DNA of 64,000 bases from JACKII01 sp963807085 (GTDB lineage Bacteria > Pseudomonadota > Alphaproteobacteria > Bin95), in contig CAWEBB010000046.1 in NCBI GenBank assembly GCA_963807085.1, positions 1-64,000 of the forward strand, read 5' to 3'. Position 1 is the first letter of the stretch. Each line of letters begins with the position of its first letter. This document shows positions 33,183 through 41,362 of this stretch, one piece after another. The notes beneath the pieces were generated by a model. It had not been told where the DNA came from. It saw nothing but the letters and a program-made list of their open reading frames with translations, and made no database searches. The translations under genes were made by a program, and so were the position numbers.

Positions 33183-34044
33183 GCGCTGTGCTCCATCGCT
33201 GACGCCCCGCAAACCGGGTGACAGGACCAAGAACGACCGACGCGACGCAATCTCGCTGGCCCGCCTGCTGCGGGCTGGCGAACTGACCTACGTCTGGGTG
33301 CCGGACCCGCTGCACGAGGCATTGCGCGACCTTGTCCGGGCACGCCATGCGGCAGCCCAGGACGTGCGTCGCGACCGCATCCGGATCCAGGCTTTCCTGC
33401 TGCGGCACGATCTGAGCTTCGAGGGCAAGGCGTGGAGCAGACGGCACCGCAAATGGATGATGAACCGCCAATTTGCTCATCCGGCCCAGCAGATCGCGTT
33501 TCAGTTCTACCTTAATGCCCTCGAGCATGACGAGGCCCACAAGGCTGGCATCGAAGAGCAGATCAAGGAACTTCTCATCGCCTCACCCTGGGCAGCGCAA
33601 ATGCAGGCTCTCCAAGCCCTCAAGGGCGTTGGTCCCGTGGTCGCAGCCACGATCCTCGCAGAGGTCGGCGACTTCTCTCGCTTCGCCCATCCCCGCCAAC
33701 TCGTTGCCTATTTCGGCCTTGCGCCCGGCGAGCACAGTTCCGGCGGCAGCGTTCGACCGCGCGGCATCACCAAGGCAGGTAGCTCAATCGCGCGCTCGGT
33801 TCTATGCGAAGCAGCCTGGAACTACCGCACGACGCCAAAGGTCGGTCAATGGATAAAGGATAAGCGGCCACCCGTGCCGCAGGATATTATCGCCCTCGCG
33901 TGGAAGGCACAACTGCGGCTCCACAAAACCTACCGGCGACTCAGCGCACGCGGAAAGCGTTCGGTGGTCGTCACGGCCGCGGTCGCTCGTGAGCTCCTTT
34001 GCTTCTTCTGGTCGATCGGCAAGCACGTGCCGCTCGGCGCCTGA
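33181..34044 (+). pseudogene. IS110/IS1111-type transposase, N-terminally truncated (copy C)
   Basis: A 287-residue open frame whose family similarity begins at APSLTPRKPGDRTKNDRRDA. The first ~85 residues of the catalytic DEDD domain are missing, cut by the rve-type element. The C-terminal Transposase_20 region is intact: ALKGVGPVVAATILAEVGD, LVAYFGLAPGEHSSG, GGSVRPRGITKAGSS, ending at TGA 34044. It is the longest IS110 piece in the block but lacks catalytic residues. Confidence 0.85.
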
Positions 34045-34328
34045 GCGACGCGCCTATCCACGATCCGCATCAGCGAGGATGTCGGGAGCGGTAGAGGGGA
34101 TTCTCGAATTCGTTTTGGACAGGCGGCAACGCCGACGTCCGCGGCCAGAACGAGGCAGCCCTCCGACGCACCGTCATCATGGGGTATACAATCCCCGAAT
34201 AGGAGTCTGAGCGACCGTCGAGATTTCCCGACGTCCTCACCCATGTGGATCGTGCCATACTGAGACCGCCGCCCGCACAGGGTGGGAGGACAATTGCGAC
34301 CGAAACAGTTGACAAAGGCCATAGGAAA
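34045..34328. other. Noncoding stretch between IS110 copy C and IS66 remnant
   Basis: 284 bases with no credible gene. It probably contains the IS110 right end followed by sequence into which the truncated IS66 piece was joined. I see no clear terminal repeats or promoters. Confidence 0.4.
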
Positions 34329-34557
34329 CAAAGCGACCCTTCTCCAGACGCTTCGAGAACAGGCATGCTCCCTGCCCATCCCACCAGATGATCTTCACCA
34401 GATCGCCCCGCCGGCCACGGAAGACGAACAGGTGTCCACCATAGGGGTCAGCGTTCAGGATCGTCTCGGCCGAGGCAGCCAGTCCGGCAAAGCCCTTACG
34501 CATGTCGGTGACACCGCCGGCAAGCCAGATCTTCGTTGAAGTGGGAACAGGGATCAC
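34329..34557 (-). pseudogene. tnpB: IS66 TnpB (Orf2), truncated
   Basis: Starts with GTG 34557, overlapping the tnpA stop (GTGA). The first 76 residues match IS66 Orf2: PTSTKIWLAGGVTDMRKGF, YGGHLFVFRGRRGDLVKI, SKRLEKGRFV. Past 34329 the frame stays open to 34237 but the residues no longer resemble the family, and the large tnpC gene is absent. The element was cut here. Confidence 0.8.
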
Positions 34558-34916
34558 GCCTCCAGGCTCCGTACCAAACGGGCAACGACATCCGGATCGA
34601 CGTCGCCGATCAGGCGGATGCTGCGCCCGTTCGCCAGGGCGATCTCGATGCAACCAGCCGCAGACGGCTCTTGCTCATGGTGTTGCCGCGCCGGCTCTGC
34701 GATGACCTCAACGGGAAGGAAGCTTGCTTGTGCAATGGCAGCATCATCCGGCTGAAAGCGCGGATCGAGCAGCCAGTTGAAAACCTGATTGGCGTTGAGG
34801 TCATACCGCCGCGCTACTTGGGCAACCGAGATGCCTGGCACTTGCGCCTGCGCCACGATCCTGCGCTTCTCGTCGTCAGGCCAAAACCGCCGGACCCGTC
34901 GCTTCCGCTTCACCAT
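34554..34916 (-). CDS. tnpA: IS66 TnpA (Orf1), apparently intact
   Basis: A 120-residue accessory protein of IS66-type elements with an HTH like other Orf1 proteins: FWPDDEKRRIVAQ, GISVAQVARRYDLNANQVFNW. The start is ATG 34916, rather than the TTG directly before it. It cannot move the element alone, because tnpB is broken and tnpC is missing. The element's left end lies 40 bases upstream, at 34957. Confidence 0.85.
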   Translation of the reverse strand: MVKRKRRVRRFWPDDEKRRIVAQAQVPGISVAQVARRYDLNANQVFNWLLDPRFQPDDAAIAQASFLPVEVIAEPARQHHEQEPSAAGCIEIALANGRSIRLIGDVDPDVVARLVRSLEA

Positions 34917-35221
34917 CAAACCGCCTCTAAGTGTCCATTAGCGTTAGTGGACACTTACGCCCACACTATCGTGCAGGATCGCGGCTCAAACCGTTAGCGC
35001 AAGAGCGGCCAGACCGGACGGTTACGTTAGTGCGGGCGTCCAGCTCAAAAACCCATGGCGCCATATGTCTCGGCCAGGGCATCCACGTAGCGGATAGGGT
35101 GAATTCGGTACCATCTCTTGTGGCGGTGGTGGCCGGCCGCGGCTTCGCCGCAGCCGACCTTGCCGGAGAATCTTAGCCGAGATACTGGAAGCTTACGAAG
35201 CGCGCTTTTGCCCGCCGGATA
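34917..35221. other. IS66 left end and noncoding flank
   Basis: 305 bases without a gene. The IS66 end is at 34957 (see the palindrome at 34926-34955). The rest is GC-rich with no RNA or clear regulatory site. On the minus strand a short open stretch ends in RYVDALAETYGAMGF before a stop; it has no start and I cannot assign it, but it could be the tail of a gene cut off by the insertion. Confidence 0.5.
34926..34957. repeat. IS66 terminal sequence containing a palindrome
   Basis: On the minus strand the element begins GTAAGTGTCCA at 34957 (IS66 ends start GTAAG). TAAGTGTCCA and its exact complement TGGACACTTA flank TTAGCGTTAG, forming a ten-base-pair inverted repeat directly ahead of tnpA. 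It may bind the element's own regulator or be a nested copy of the terminal repeat. Confidence 0.65.
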
Positions 35222-36676
35222 TTAAATCGACATGCAAACGTACTTGATTTCCAGATAGTCTTCGATGCCGTAGTGGCTGCCCTCGCGGCCGATGCCGCTT
35301 TCCTTCATGCCGCCGAAAGGCGCAACCTCGGTCGAGATCAGGCCGGTGTTCACGCCGACAATGCCATACTCCAGCGCTTCCGATACCTTCCAGGCGGTGC
35401 TGAGGCTCTCGGTATAGAAATAGCTGGCGAGGCCGAATTCCGTGTCATTGGACATGCGGATCGCCTCGTCGACTTCCTTGAACCGGAACAGCGGCGCGAG
35501 CGGGCCGAAGGTTTCTTCCTTCGCCACCTTCATGTCTGGCGTCACGTCCGCCAGCACGGTCGGCTCGAAATAGGTGCCGCCAAGCTGATGCCGCTTCCCA
35601 CCGGTCACGATGCGCGCGCCCTTGGTCAGCGCATCGTCGATATGTTCCTCGACCTTCTCGACCGCGGCCATGTCGATCAGCGGGCCGATTTCGATGCCGT
35701 TGACCATGCCGTCGCCAACCTTCAGGCCGCTGACGGTTTGCGCCAGACGGGCAGCGAAGTCGTCATAAATTCCGTCCTGCACCAGCAGACGGTTGGCGCA
35801 GACGCACGTTTGGCCGGCGTTGCGGTATTTGCTGGCCATGGCCCCTTCGACCGCGGCATCCAGCCGGGCGTCATCGAACACGATGAAGGGTGCGTTGCCG
35901 CCCAATTCCATCGAGGTCTTTTTCACGGTGCCCGCCGCATAGCCCATCAACAGCTTGCCGATTTCGGTGGAGCCGGTAAACGAGATCTTGCGCACGATGG
36001 GGTTGGTGCACAGCTCCTTGCCCACGTCGCTGGTGTTGGTCTTGCTGGTGATCACATTGACCACCCCCGGCGGGAAGCCCGCACGGTCGGCCAGTTCCGC
36101 GATGGCGAAGGCGGAGAACGGCGTGGACGAGGCAGGGCGGATCACCACCGGGCAGCCTGCCGCCAGTGCCGGCGCCACCTTGCGGGTGATCATGGCGTTG
36201 GGAAAGTTCCAGGGCGTGATGGCGGTACAAACGCCGATGGGCTCGCGCAGCACGACGATGCGCTTGTCGGGCTGATGGCCGGGGATGGTGTCGCCGTAGG
36301 CGCGCTTGGCCTCTTCGGCGAACCATTCGATGAAGCTGGCGCCATAGGCGATCTCGCCCTTGGCTTCGGCGAGCGGCTTGCCCTGCTCCAGGGTCAGGAT
36401 CTGGCCCAGATCGTCTTGCGCGGCCATCATCATGTCGAACCATTTGCGCATGATGCCGGACCGCTCCTTGGCGGTCATGTTGCGCCATTTGGGCCAGGCG
36501 GCATTAGCGCATTCGATGGCGCGGCGGGCTTCGGCGACACCCATGTCCGGGATGGTACCCAGTTGCTCACCGGTGGCGGGGTTCGTAACGGGATGGGTCG
36601 CGCCATTGTCGGCGCCGACCCATTCACCGTTAACATAGGCTTGCTGGCGGAAAAGGGCGGTGTCTTGCAGCTTCAT
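35222..36676 (-). CDS. gabD: NAD(P)-dependent succinate-semialdehyde dehydrogenase
   Basis: A 484-residue aldehyde dehydrogenase that oxidises succinate semialdehyde to succinate, the last step of GABA and related amine breakdown. The catalytic Glu is in SMELGGNAPF and the Cys in RNAGQTCVCANR. TPWNFPNAMITRKVAPAL is the GabD-type cofactor stretch. The cofactor loop reads VVIRPASSTPFSA, with Arg where most members have Lys. I start at ATG 36676 (MKLQDTALF). No aminotransferase gene is adjacent, so the substrate call rests on sequence alone. Confidence 0.9.
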   Translation of the reverse strand: MKLQDTALFRQQAYVNGEWVGADNGATHPVTNPATGEQLGTIPDMGVAEARRAIECANAAWPKWRNMTAKERSGIMRKWFDMMMAAQDDLGQILTLEQGKPLAEAKGEIAYGASFIEWFAEEAKRAYGDTIPGHQPDKRIVVLREPIGVCTAITPWNFPNAMITRKVAPALAAGCPVVIRPASSTPFSAFAIAELADRAGFPPGVVNVITSKTNTSDVGKELCTNPIVRKISFTGSTEIGKLLMGYAAGTVKKTSMELGGNAPFIVFDDARLDAAVEGAMASKYRNAGQTCVCANRLLVQDGIYDDFAARLAQTVSGLKVGDGMVNGIEIGPLIDMAAVEKVEEHIDDALTKGARIVTGGKRHQLGGTYFEPTVLADVTPDMKVAKEETFGPLAPLFRFKEVDEAIRMSNDTEFGLASYFYTESLSTAWKVSEALEYGIVGVNTGLISTEVAPFGGMKESGIGREGSHYGIEDYLEIKYVCMSI

Positions 36677-37323
36677 CAGATGGCCTCCGTTGGCGGCGGC
36701 GCGCACCTCGTCACGCGCACGAAATTAATCAATCTTACCTCCAACAAATGGCGTCCGCACCCGCGCAGTCAATTGTTCGAAAGCTCAGCCCGCGGACCCG
36801 TTCGCACAGACTGCCGGCGTAACAGGCGCAGCGGCAGATAGGCGCTTGCGGGCGTGTCAGCAGCAAGCCCCCCTTCCGCAAGGTCGCGGCCGCTGCCAGA
36901 TCCAGAGTATCTTTCATGCCCGGCGGCGCTCCCGCAATAAGCCGGGCTTGGTCCAGGCGCGCGACATCGTCTCGGCGTGGCGCAGGAAACGCTGTCCGGC
37001 AGCAGTCAGGCGGGCGTCCCGCTTGTCGGCTCGCCCATTTTCGTTTTTGCCCCTAGGTCCGATTTGGTTTTTTGGTGCAGACGCGACCTCACGGGCGCTG
37101 AGGCCCCAGCCGCGCCTCACCGAACGCCTGCACCAGGCTCGGGCGCGTTCCTGCACGGCCCTCCGCGGCGTCTCTCCGCGCGATATTATGGTGCACCGGA
37201 AAGTCCTAGTGGTCCGGTGCTGACAGATGGTACCCATCCGCTGGCCAAGTCATCTTTATCCGGGGTAGCGAAAGCCGATTCCCGACCCCGATAGTACGGT
37301 CATGATGAACGTAACCCGAACCG
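36677..37323. other. Gene-poor region with possible regulator remnant
   Basis: 647 bases without an intact gene. The minus strand around 36914-37020 encodes a piece like a LysR regulator (see separate entry). The remainder shows no family likeness. A T-rich stretch (about 37064-37075) and a short ACCGGA…TCCGGT pair near 37194-37220 are visible but not convincing signals. Confidence 0.5.
36914..37030 (-). pseudogene. Possible LysR-type regulator remnant
   Basis: The minus-strand frame reads KRDARLTAAGQRFLRHAETMSRAW, like the end of a LysR winged-helix domain (RLTxAGxxFLxxA). Nothing before or after matches a regulator: the preceding helix-turn-helix and the ligand-binding domain are absent. 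It is upstream of, and in the same direction as, the dehydrogenase. This could be the trace of a lost regulator, but the likeness is short. Confidence 0.3.
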
Positions 37324-38103
37324 ATGAAAATATTTGTTATCAACCTAGATCGCTCGATCGACCGGCGAGAGGCCATTTTCTCACGGCTGCGAGAACTCGG
37401 CCTGGCCGCAACGCGCTTTCCGGCTGTCGACGGCAAAACACTGTCGGAAGCGGAAAAGGGCTACAACGGGCGGAAACGGCGCTTGATCTACGGCAAGAAC
37501 CTGACCGATGGTGAGATCGGGTGTGCCCGTTCGCATCTGGGCGTTTATGCGGAAATGGAGCGGCAAGGCATCGAATACGCCCTGGTGCTGGAGGACGATG
37601 CGCTGATCGACGACACGCTTCCGGCGGCGCTGGATGCGATCGAAGTCAATCGCGACGCCTGGGACATGGTTCGCTTCCTCCCGGAAGAGAAAAACCTTGA
37701 TCGGGCGCGCCCGGTCAAAAATATCGCCGGCGGGTTCACGCTATGTCGTGTCTACGGCACGCCCGGCGGCGCGCACGCCTATGTCCTGAATCGGCACGCC
37801 GCAGCACGGCTGGCCAAGGCCGGCAAGATCTTATGGCGGCCGATCGACACTTTGCATGGGCAAGTTTGGGCGCACGGGGTGCGGGTTCGCTGCCTGTCGC
37901 CCTGCCCGGTCGCGCAAAATCCGGCATATGAATCAACCATCGGCGACAAACGCTTTGAGCGCAAAACCAGCCTGGAAGGCCTGGAACTGCTGGCATTTCC
38001 TTTCGCGCGTTTGTCGTTCAAGTGTTTCGATGCTATCACCAAACATGGATCATTATGGATGGGTATGGCAGCCGATGCGTCCGCAAGATGGAAACGCGGC
38101 TGA
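37324..38103 (+). CDS. Glycosyltransferase family 25 protein
   Basis: A 259-residue GT25 enzyme of the type that adds galactose or related sugars to lipooligosaccharide. It shows the N-terminal IFVINLDRSIDRREAI, the GT25 motif EIGCARSHLGVY, and the acidic metal-binding stretch YALVLEDDALI. TPGGAHAYVLNRHAAARL is the second conserved region. It is cytoplasmic, without membrane helices. It opens a glycan islet with the transferase at 39419 and the FkbM methyltransferase at 40365. The sugar and acceptor are unknown. Confidence 0.88.
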   Translation: MKIFVINLDRSIDRREAIFSRLRELGLAATRFPAVDGKTLSEAEKGYNGRKRRLIYGKNLTDGEIGCARSHLGVYAEMERQGIEYALVLEDDALIDDTLPAALDAIEVNRDAWDMVRFLPEEKNLDRARPVKNIAGGFTLCRVYGTPGGAHAYVLNRHAAARLAKAGKILWRPIDTLHGQVWAHGVRVRCLSPCPVAQNPAYESTIGDKRFERKTSLEGLELLAFPFARLSFKCFDAITKHGSLWMGMAADASARWKRG

Positions 38104-38364
38104 GTTGACCGTCTTGGCAACCAACTCAACCAAGCGAAAGAGGTGACCAACCAAGCATGCAGGATGCAAATCCGATTATCGGTTGAATTCTACCGATGAA
38201 AGGCACTGCCCCATAAATGGTACGGAATTCCAATTACACTTCTACCATCACTTAAAGATAAAGCACGTGGATAATTTGGATGAGGCTTCTCCCGTTGGCT
38301 CCGGCGGCACAAAATGTGGTGATCTGCGCTTGCGTCGCGAGGTGCGTTCGCTTAATGTTCTCGC

Positions 38365-39303
38365 ATGCCGAGCCGCTGGAAACATGACCGCCCGCTCTCC
38401 CGCGCCCAGTTCGAGGCGCGATTTCCGGATAATGCGGCCTGCGCCGACTATCTGGCGCGTCGCCGGTGGCCGGAGGGCTTTGTCTGCCCGGGCTGTGGCG
38501 TCACGAAGGGATGGCTGCTGAAGACCAAGGCGTTCACCTGGGAGTGCGCGGCCTGCCGGCGGCAGACGTCCGTGACCGCAGGCACGGTCATGCACGGCAG
38601 CCATCTGCCGCTGAAGACCTGGTTCACGGCGATCCATATCGTAACCAGCCACTCCAACGGGATCTCCGCCCTGCAACTGCAGGCCCAACTGGGCCTGGGC
38701 AGCTACAAGAGCGCCTGGCTGCTCCTGACGAAGCTCCGCCGCGCCATGGTCGATCCCGAGCGAAGCCTTCTCGAGGACGTCGTCGAAGTTGACGAGACCG
38801 AGATCGCCTTGCGCCATAAGGACGACCCGCCCGCTGGCGGTCAAGGCCGCAGCTCGCAGGGCAAGATGCTCGTTGCCGGCGCGGTGGAGCTCTCGCCCGA
38901 AGGCAAGCCGCGCCGCATTCGTCTCGCGCCGATCGCCGACTTCTCCGGCGCCACGCTCAAGCCCTTCGTCGTCGCGGTCGCCGCCGCCGGTGCCCGCGTC
39001 GTCACGGACGGATGGTCCGGCTACAATGGCCTGCCCGACCATGTGCACGAGCCGAAAGTCGTCGGCAAGATGGCCGCCCACATCATCCTGCGCTGGACCC
39101 ATCGCGTCTTTTCAAACCTCAAGAGATGGGCGCTCGGGACCTACCATGGCCTCCGTCGCCAGCACTTCAGGCGTTACCTCGACGAGTTCGTCTTCAGGTG
39201 GAACCGTCGCCGCCACACAGCCGTGGCGTTCGATACCCTGCTCGGCCTCGGAGCCCGCCTCGCGCCAGCAACCGCCCGCGACTTCGTCGAGCAGCGTGTC
39301 TGA
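38365..39303 (+). CDS. IS1595-family transposase, intact
   Basis: A 312-residue transposase with the N-terminal zinc ribbon of this family (FVCPGCGVTKGW…WECAACRRQ) and a DDE-type ISXO2 core: VVEVDETEIALRHK, VVTDGWSGYNGL, HRVFSNLKRWALGTYHGL, YLDEFVFRWNRRR. No stop or frameshift, so it may be active. The ends probably lie near 38310 (GGTGATCTG) and 39327 (CAGATCAC on the plus strand), but I could not define matching terminal repeats or a target duplication. It separates the GT25 gene from the other two glycan genes. The 260 bases before it hold no gene. Confidence 0.93.
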   Translation: MPSRWKHDRPLSRAQFEARFPDNAACADYLARRRWPEGFVCPGCGVTKGWLLKTKAFTWECAACRRQTSVTAGTVMHGSHLPLKTWFTAIHIVTSHSNGISALQLQAQLGLGSYKSAWLLLTKLRRAMVDPERSLLEDVVEVDETEIALRHKDDPPAGGQGRSSQGKMLVAGAVELSPEGKPRRIRLAPIADFSGATLKPFVVAVAAAGARVVTDGWSGYNGLPDHVHEPKVVGKMAAHIILRWTHRVFSNLKRWALGTYHGLRRQHFRRYLDEFVFRWNRRRHTAVAFDTLLGLGARLAPATARDFVEQRV

Positions 39304-39418
39304 GAGTACCAGATCACGGCGCCACACCCCGGAATGCGAGATCGCCGTCGCCTGTCCGCGGTGCATCCAACCGTCTCGAGCCGCTGCCTACGTCGATCAG
39401 AATTGCTCAGAGCCCTGC

Positions 39419-40333
39419 ATGCACCAGGAAGCCATCACCCGCGCCGCCATCCGAAACATCAACATCTCGCAGCGCCGGAACGAAAGGGAGAAGCCTCATT
39501 TGGATATTTATTATTACTGGGACATGCCAACATATGGAGAACTTCCCGAATATATTGGTTTGTGCCTGGAAACGTGGTCCTTATACGCGCAAGCAAATAG
39601 CATAACCCGCATCAATCTTCAGAACATATCTACATTATCGGATGGACTGCTGGCCCCTGAGAGGCTCAGACTTTTCACGCCGGCACAGCGTTCCGATGCA
39701 GCGATGACGGTCATAATGCACCGCCGGAAGGGCTTGTTTATGGATGCCGACACGATCCTGTTACCGTCCTTCGATCCATCTCGGTATGTGAACGCCTCGA
39801 AACCGGTAATGTACGCAAGGCGCACAATGGACGGTCATGGTGCAAAGACAGGCTTTCGCCCTTTGCTGGCATTCCTGGCTACCCAGGGCCGCGACAATCG
39901 CTTCATGGACATGTGGCGCAAGGAAATACTCATGCGTATTGAGCGGGAAGCGCGCTCTCCTTATCGAAAAGTTCGCCGCATTTTGCGGACGACGCGGGGC
40001 CATAGGGTGCACGTAAAGTGGCATTATCTTGGCGACGCCGCATTCGACACGGTATTCCAAGAGGACGAAGCTGAAGAGCTTTTGGTCCAACTCGATGCGG
40101 AGAAAACCGGGTTTTTGCCGAACATCAATTCCGAAGGCTATGGCGCTTCGATCTTTTCGGATCATTGGCTTTCACCGCAGTCGCATGGACGGTTTCGGGA
40201 GACGGATCATCCGGATGGAATCGTCGCACTACAGAACTCCTGGTTTCCGGCGGACTTCAAGCGGCTTGCCCGACCGGATATTCTTCGGCAACAAAACAGG
40301 ATAGGCGATATTTTTCGCTACGCCTTGACATAG
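39419..40333 (+). CDS. Glycosyltransferase with DxD motif (capsule-synthesis type)
   Basis: About 304 residues. IYYYWDMPTYGELPEYIGLC near the N terminus and HRRKGLFMDADTILL fit the capsular polysaccharide synthesis / sugar-transferase group with DxD motif (GT32-like, PF05704 or PF04488). The Asp pair binds metal and nucleotide sugar. A reading frame on the same register continues upstream through the IS1595 gene, but this is chance. The IS element ends about 90 bases before ATG 39419, so the original start and promoter may have been displaced. Lower GC than its neighbours suggests transfer. Confidence 0.7.
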   Translation: MHQEAITRAAIRNINISQRRNEREKPHLDIYYYWDMPTYGELPEYIGLCLETWSLYAQANSITRINLQNISTLSDGLLAPERLRLFTPAQRSDAAMTVIMHRRKGLFMDADTILLPSFDPSRYVNASKPVMYARRTMDGHGAKTGFRPLLAFLATQGRDNRFMDMWRKEILMRIEREARSPYRKVRRILRTTRGHRVHVKWHYLGDAAFDTVFQEDEAEELLVQLDAEKTGFLPNINSEGYGASIFSDHWLSPQSHGRFRETDHPDGIVALQNSWFPADFKRLARPDILRQQNRIGDIFRYALT

Positions 40334-40364
40334 ACGGGGCGTCAGTCGGTGGTCGGGATTCCCC

Positions 40365-41273
40365 ATGGCTAAGCAAAAGTTTCGGCCGGCGCGATTCTTG
40401 CGGCACACAAGGCATCTGGCTCGCAAGAAATTCGTCGCAACGTTCCAAAACGACGGTGGCGAAAAAATCTTATTACCGCAAATAAACTACTGGGATGTTT
40501 TCTCTTTACAAAAGCAAAAGATGTGCGCTCAAAATTTTCAGTTTATTGAGAGACCGAATAAAGAAGCTTTACTGCGCCAGTTGATTTATTCAATGTATCT
40601 TAACGGCAACATTGATAATACAAAATCTATTATCGATATTGGATCGTGGCTCGCTGACAATGCCTTGATATGGGCACGATACTTAAATCCGGAGGAAGGA
40701 GTTGTTTACGCTATTGATCCGGCCCCGCAAAACATCGCCTACGGCAAGCTATTGGCCCGGATGAATGGTGTTGCCAACGTCCATTGGATTGAAGCCGTCT
40801 GTTCAGACACGGAAAATGTCCCACTGTTTTACAAGGACTCTTTAGAACACGCTCGTTTCAACGAAGAGGGCATAGGCCATCGGTCCGATCGTTCAACCAC
40901 GACCCTCGACACCGCCATCGGCCCTGGCGGATGGCATTCTATCGGCTTGCTCCACGTAGACGTCGAAGGATTTGAGCTAAAAGTCCTGCGGGGCGCACAA
41001 AACATCATCAGGAAAGCACAACCAGTTATCTTGTTCGAACAACACATTTCTCAAGACGACACGGAATCATTGTTCAATTTTCTAAAAGAATTTGGATACA
41101 AATTCGCGATGATCAATGAAGTTTTGCCTGGGTGTGACCTCGATTGCAGGAATTTTATCGCAACACCGAGCGAATTTACCATCTCGCCGATGATCGAAAT
41201 CGACCGCACCGAAGCGAACGCTCTCGGCGTATGGTATGCCACGCTCGGCAGCGACCTCATTCCGGTCGATTGA
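40365..41273 (+). CDS. FkbM family SAM-dependent methyltransferase
   Basis: A 302-residue methyltransferase. The SAM-binding core shows SIIDIGSWLADNALIWARYL, VVYAIDPAPQN, STTTLDTAIG and the FkbM signature LLHVDVEGFELKVLRGAQ. Members often O-methylate sugars in capsules, LPS or flagellar glycans. It lies 31 bases after the DxD transferase, probably in one transcript. Base composition is clearly more AT-rich than the core genes, a sign of foreign origin. Substrate unknown. Confidence 0.85.
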   Translation: MAKQKFRPARFLRHTRHLARKKFVATFQNDGGEKILLPQINYWDVFSLQKQKMCAQNFQFIERPNKEALLRQLIYSMYLNGNIDNTKSIIDIGSWLADNALIWARYLNPEEGVVYAIDPAPQNIAYGKLLARMNGVANVHWIEAVCSDTENVPLFYKDSLEHARFNEEGIGHRSDRSTTTLDTAIGPGGWHSIGLLHVDVEGFELKVLRGAQNIIRKAQPVILFEQHISQDDTESLFNFLKEFGYKFAMINEVLPGCDLDCRNFIATPSEFTISPMIEIDRTEANALGVWYATLGSDLIPVD

Positions 41274-41362
41274 TCCACTGGCGAAGAGCACCGGCCACGC
41301 CTTGGCTTCCGACCGATCGCTTGCCATAGTGGGCGGCAAACGAAGCCGAGGAAACGTAGACC

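Noticed and set aside
35273..36841. 522-residue open frame antisense to gabD
   Set aside because: It is a mirror of the conserved dehydrogenase and has no recognisable motif.
38300..39330. Exact IS1595 terminal inverted repeats
   Set aside because: Only GTGATCTG is shared between the two flanks; I could not define full ends or target duplications with confidence.
38789..39418. Upstream extension of the DxD transferase through IS1595
   Set aside because: It is an out-of-frame reading of the transposase gene, rich in Ser/Pro/Arg, and joins by chance.
28084..41300. Second attachment site (direct repeat of the tRNA-Ala 3' end)
   Set aside because: I searched by eye for TTGGCTCCACCA; the nearest, GTTGGCTCCGGC at 38294-38305, shares only about nine bases and lies at the IS1595 edge.
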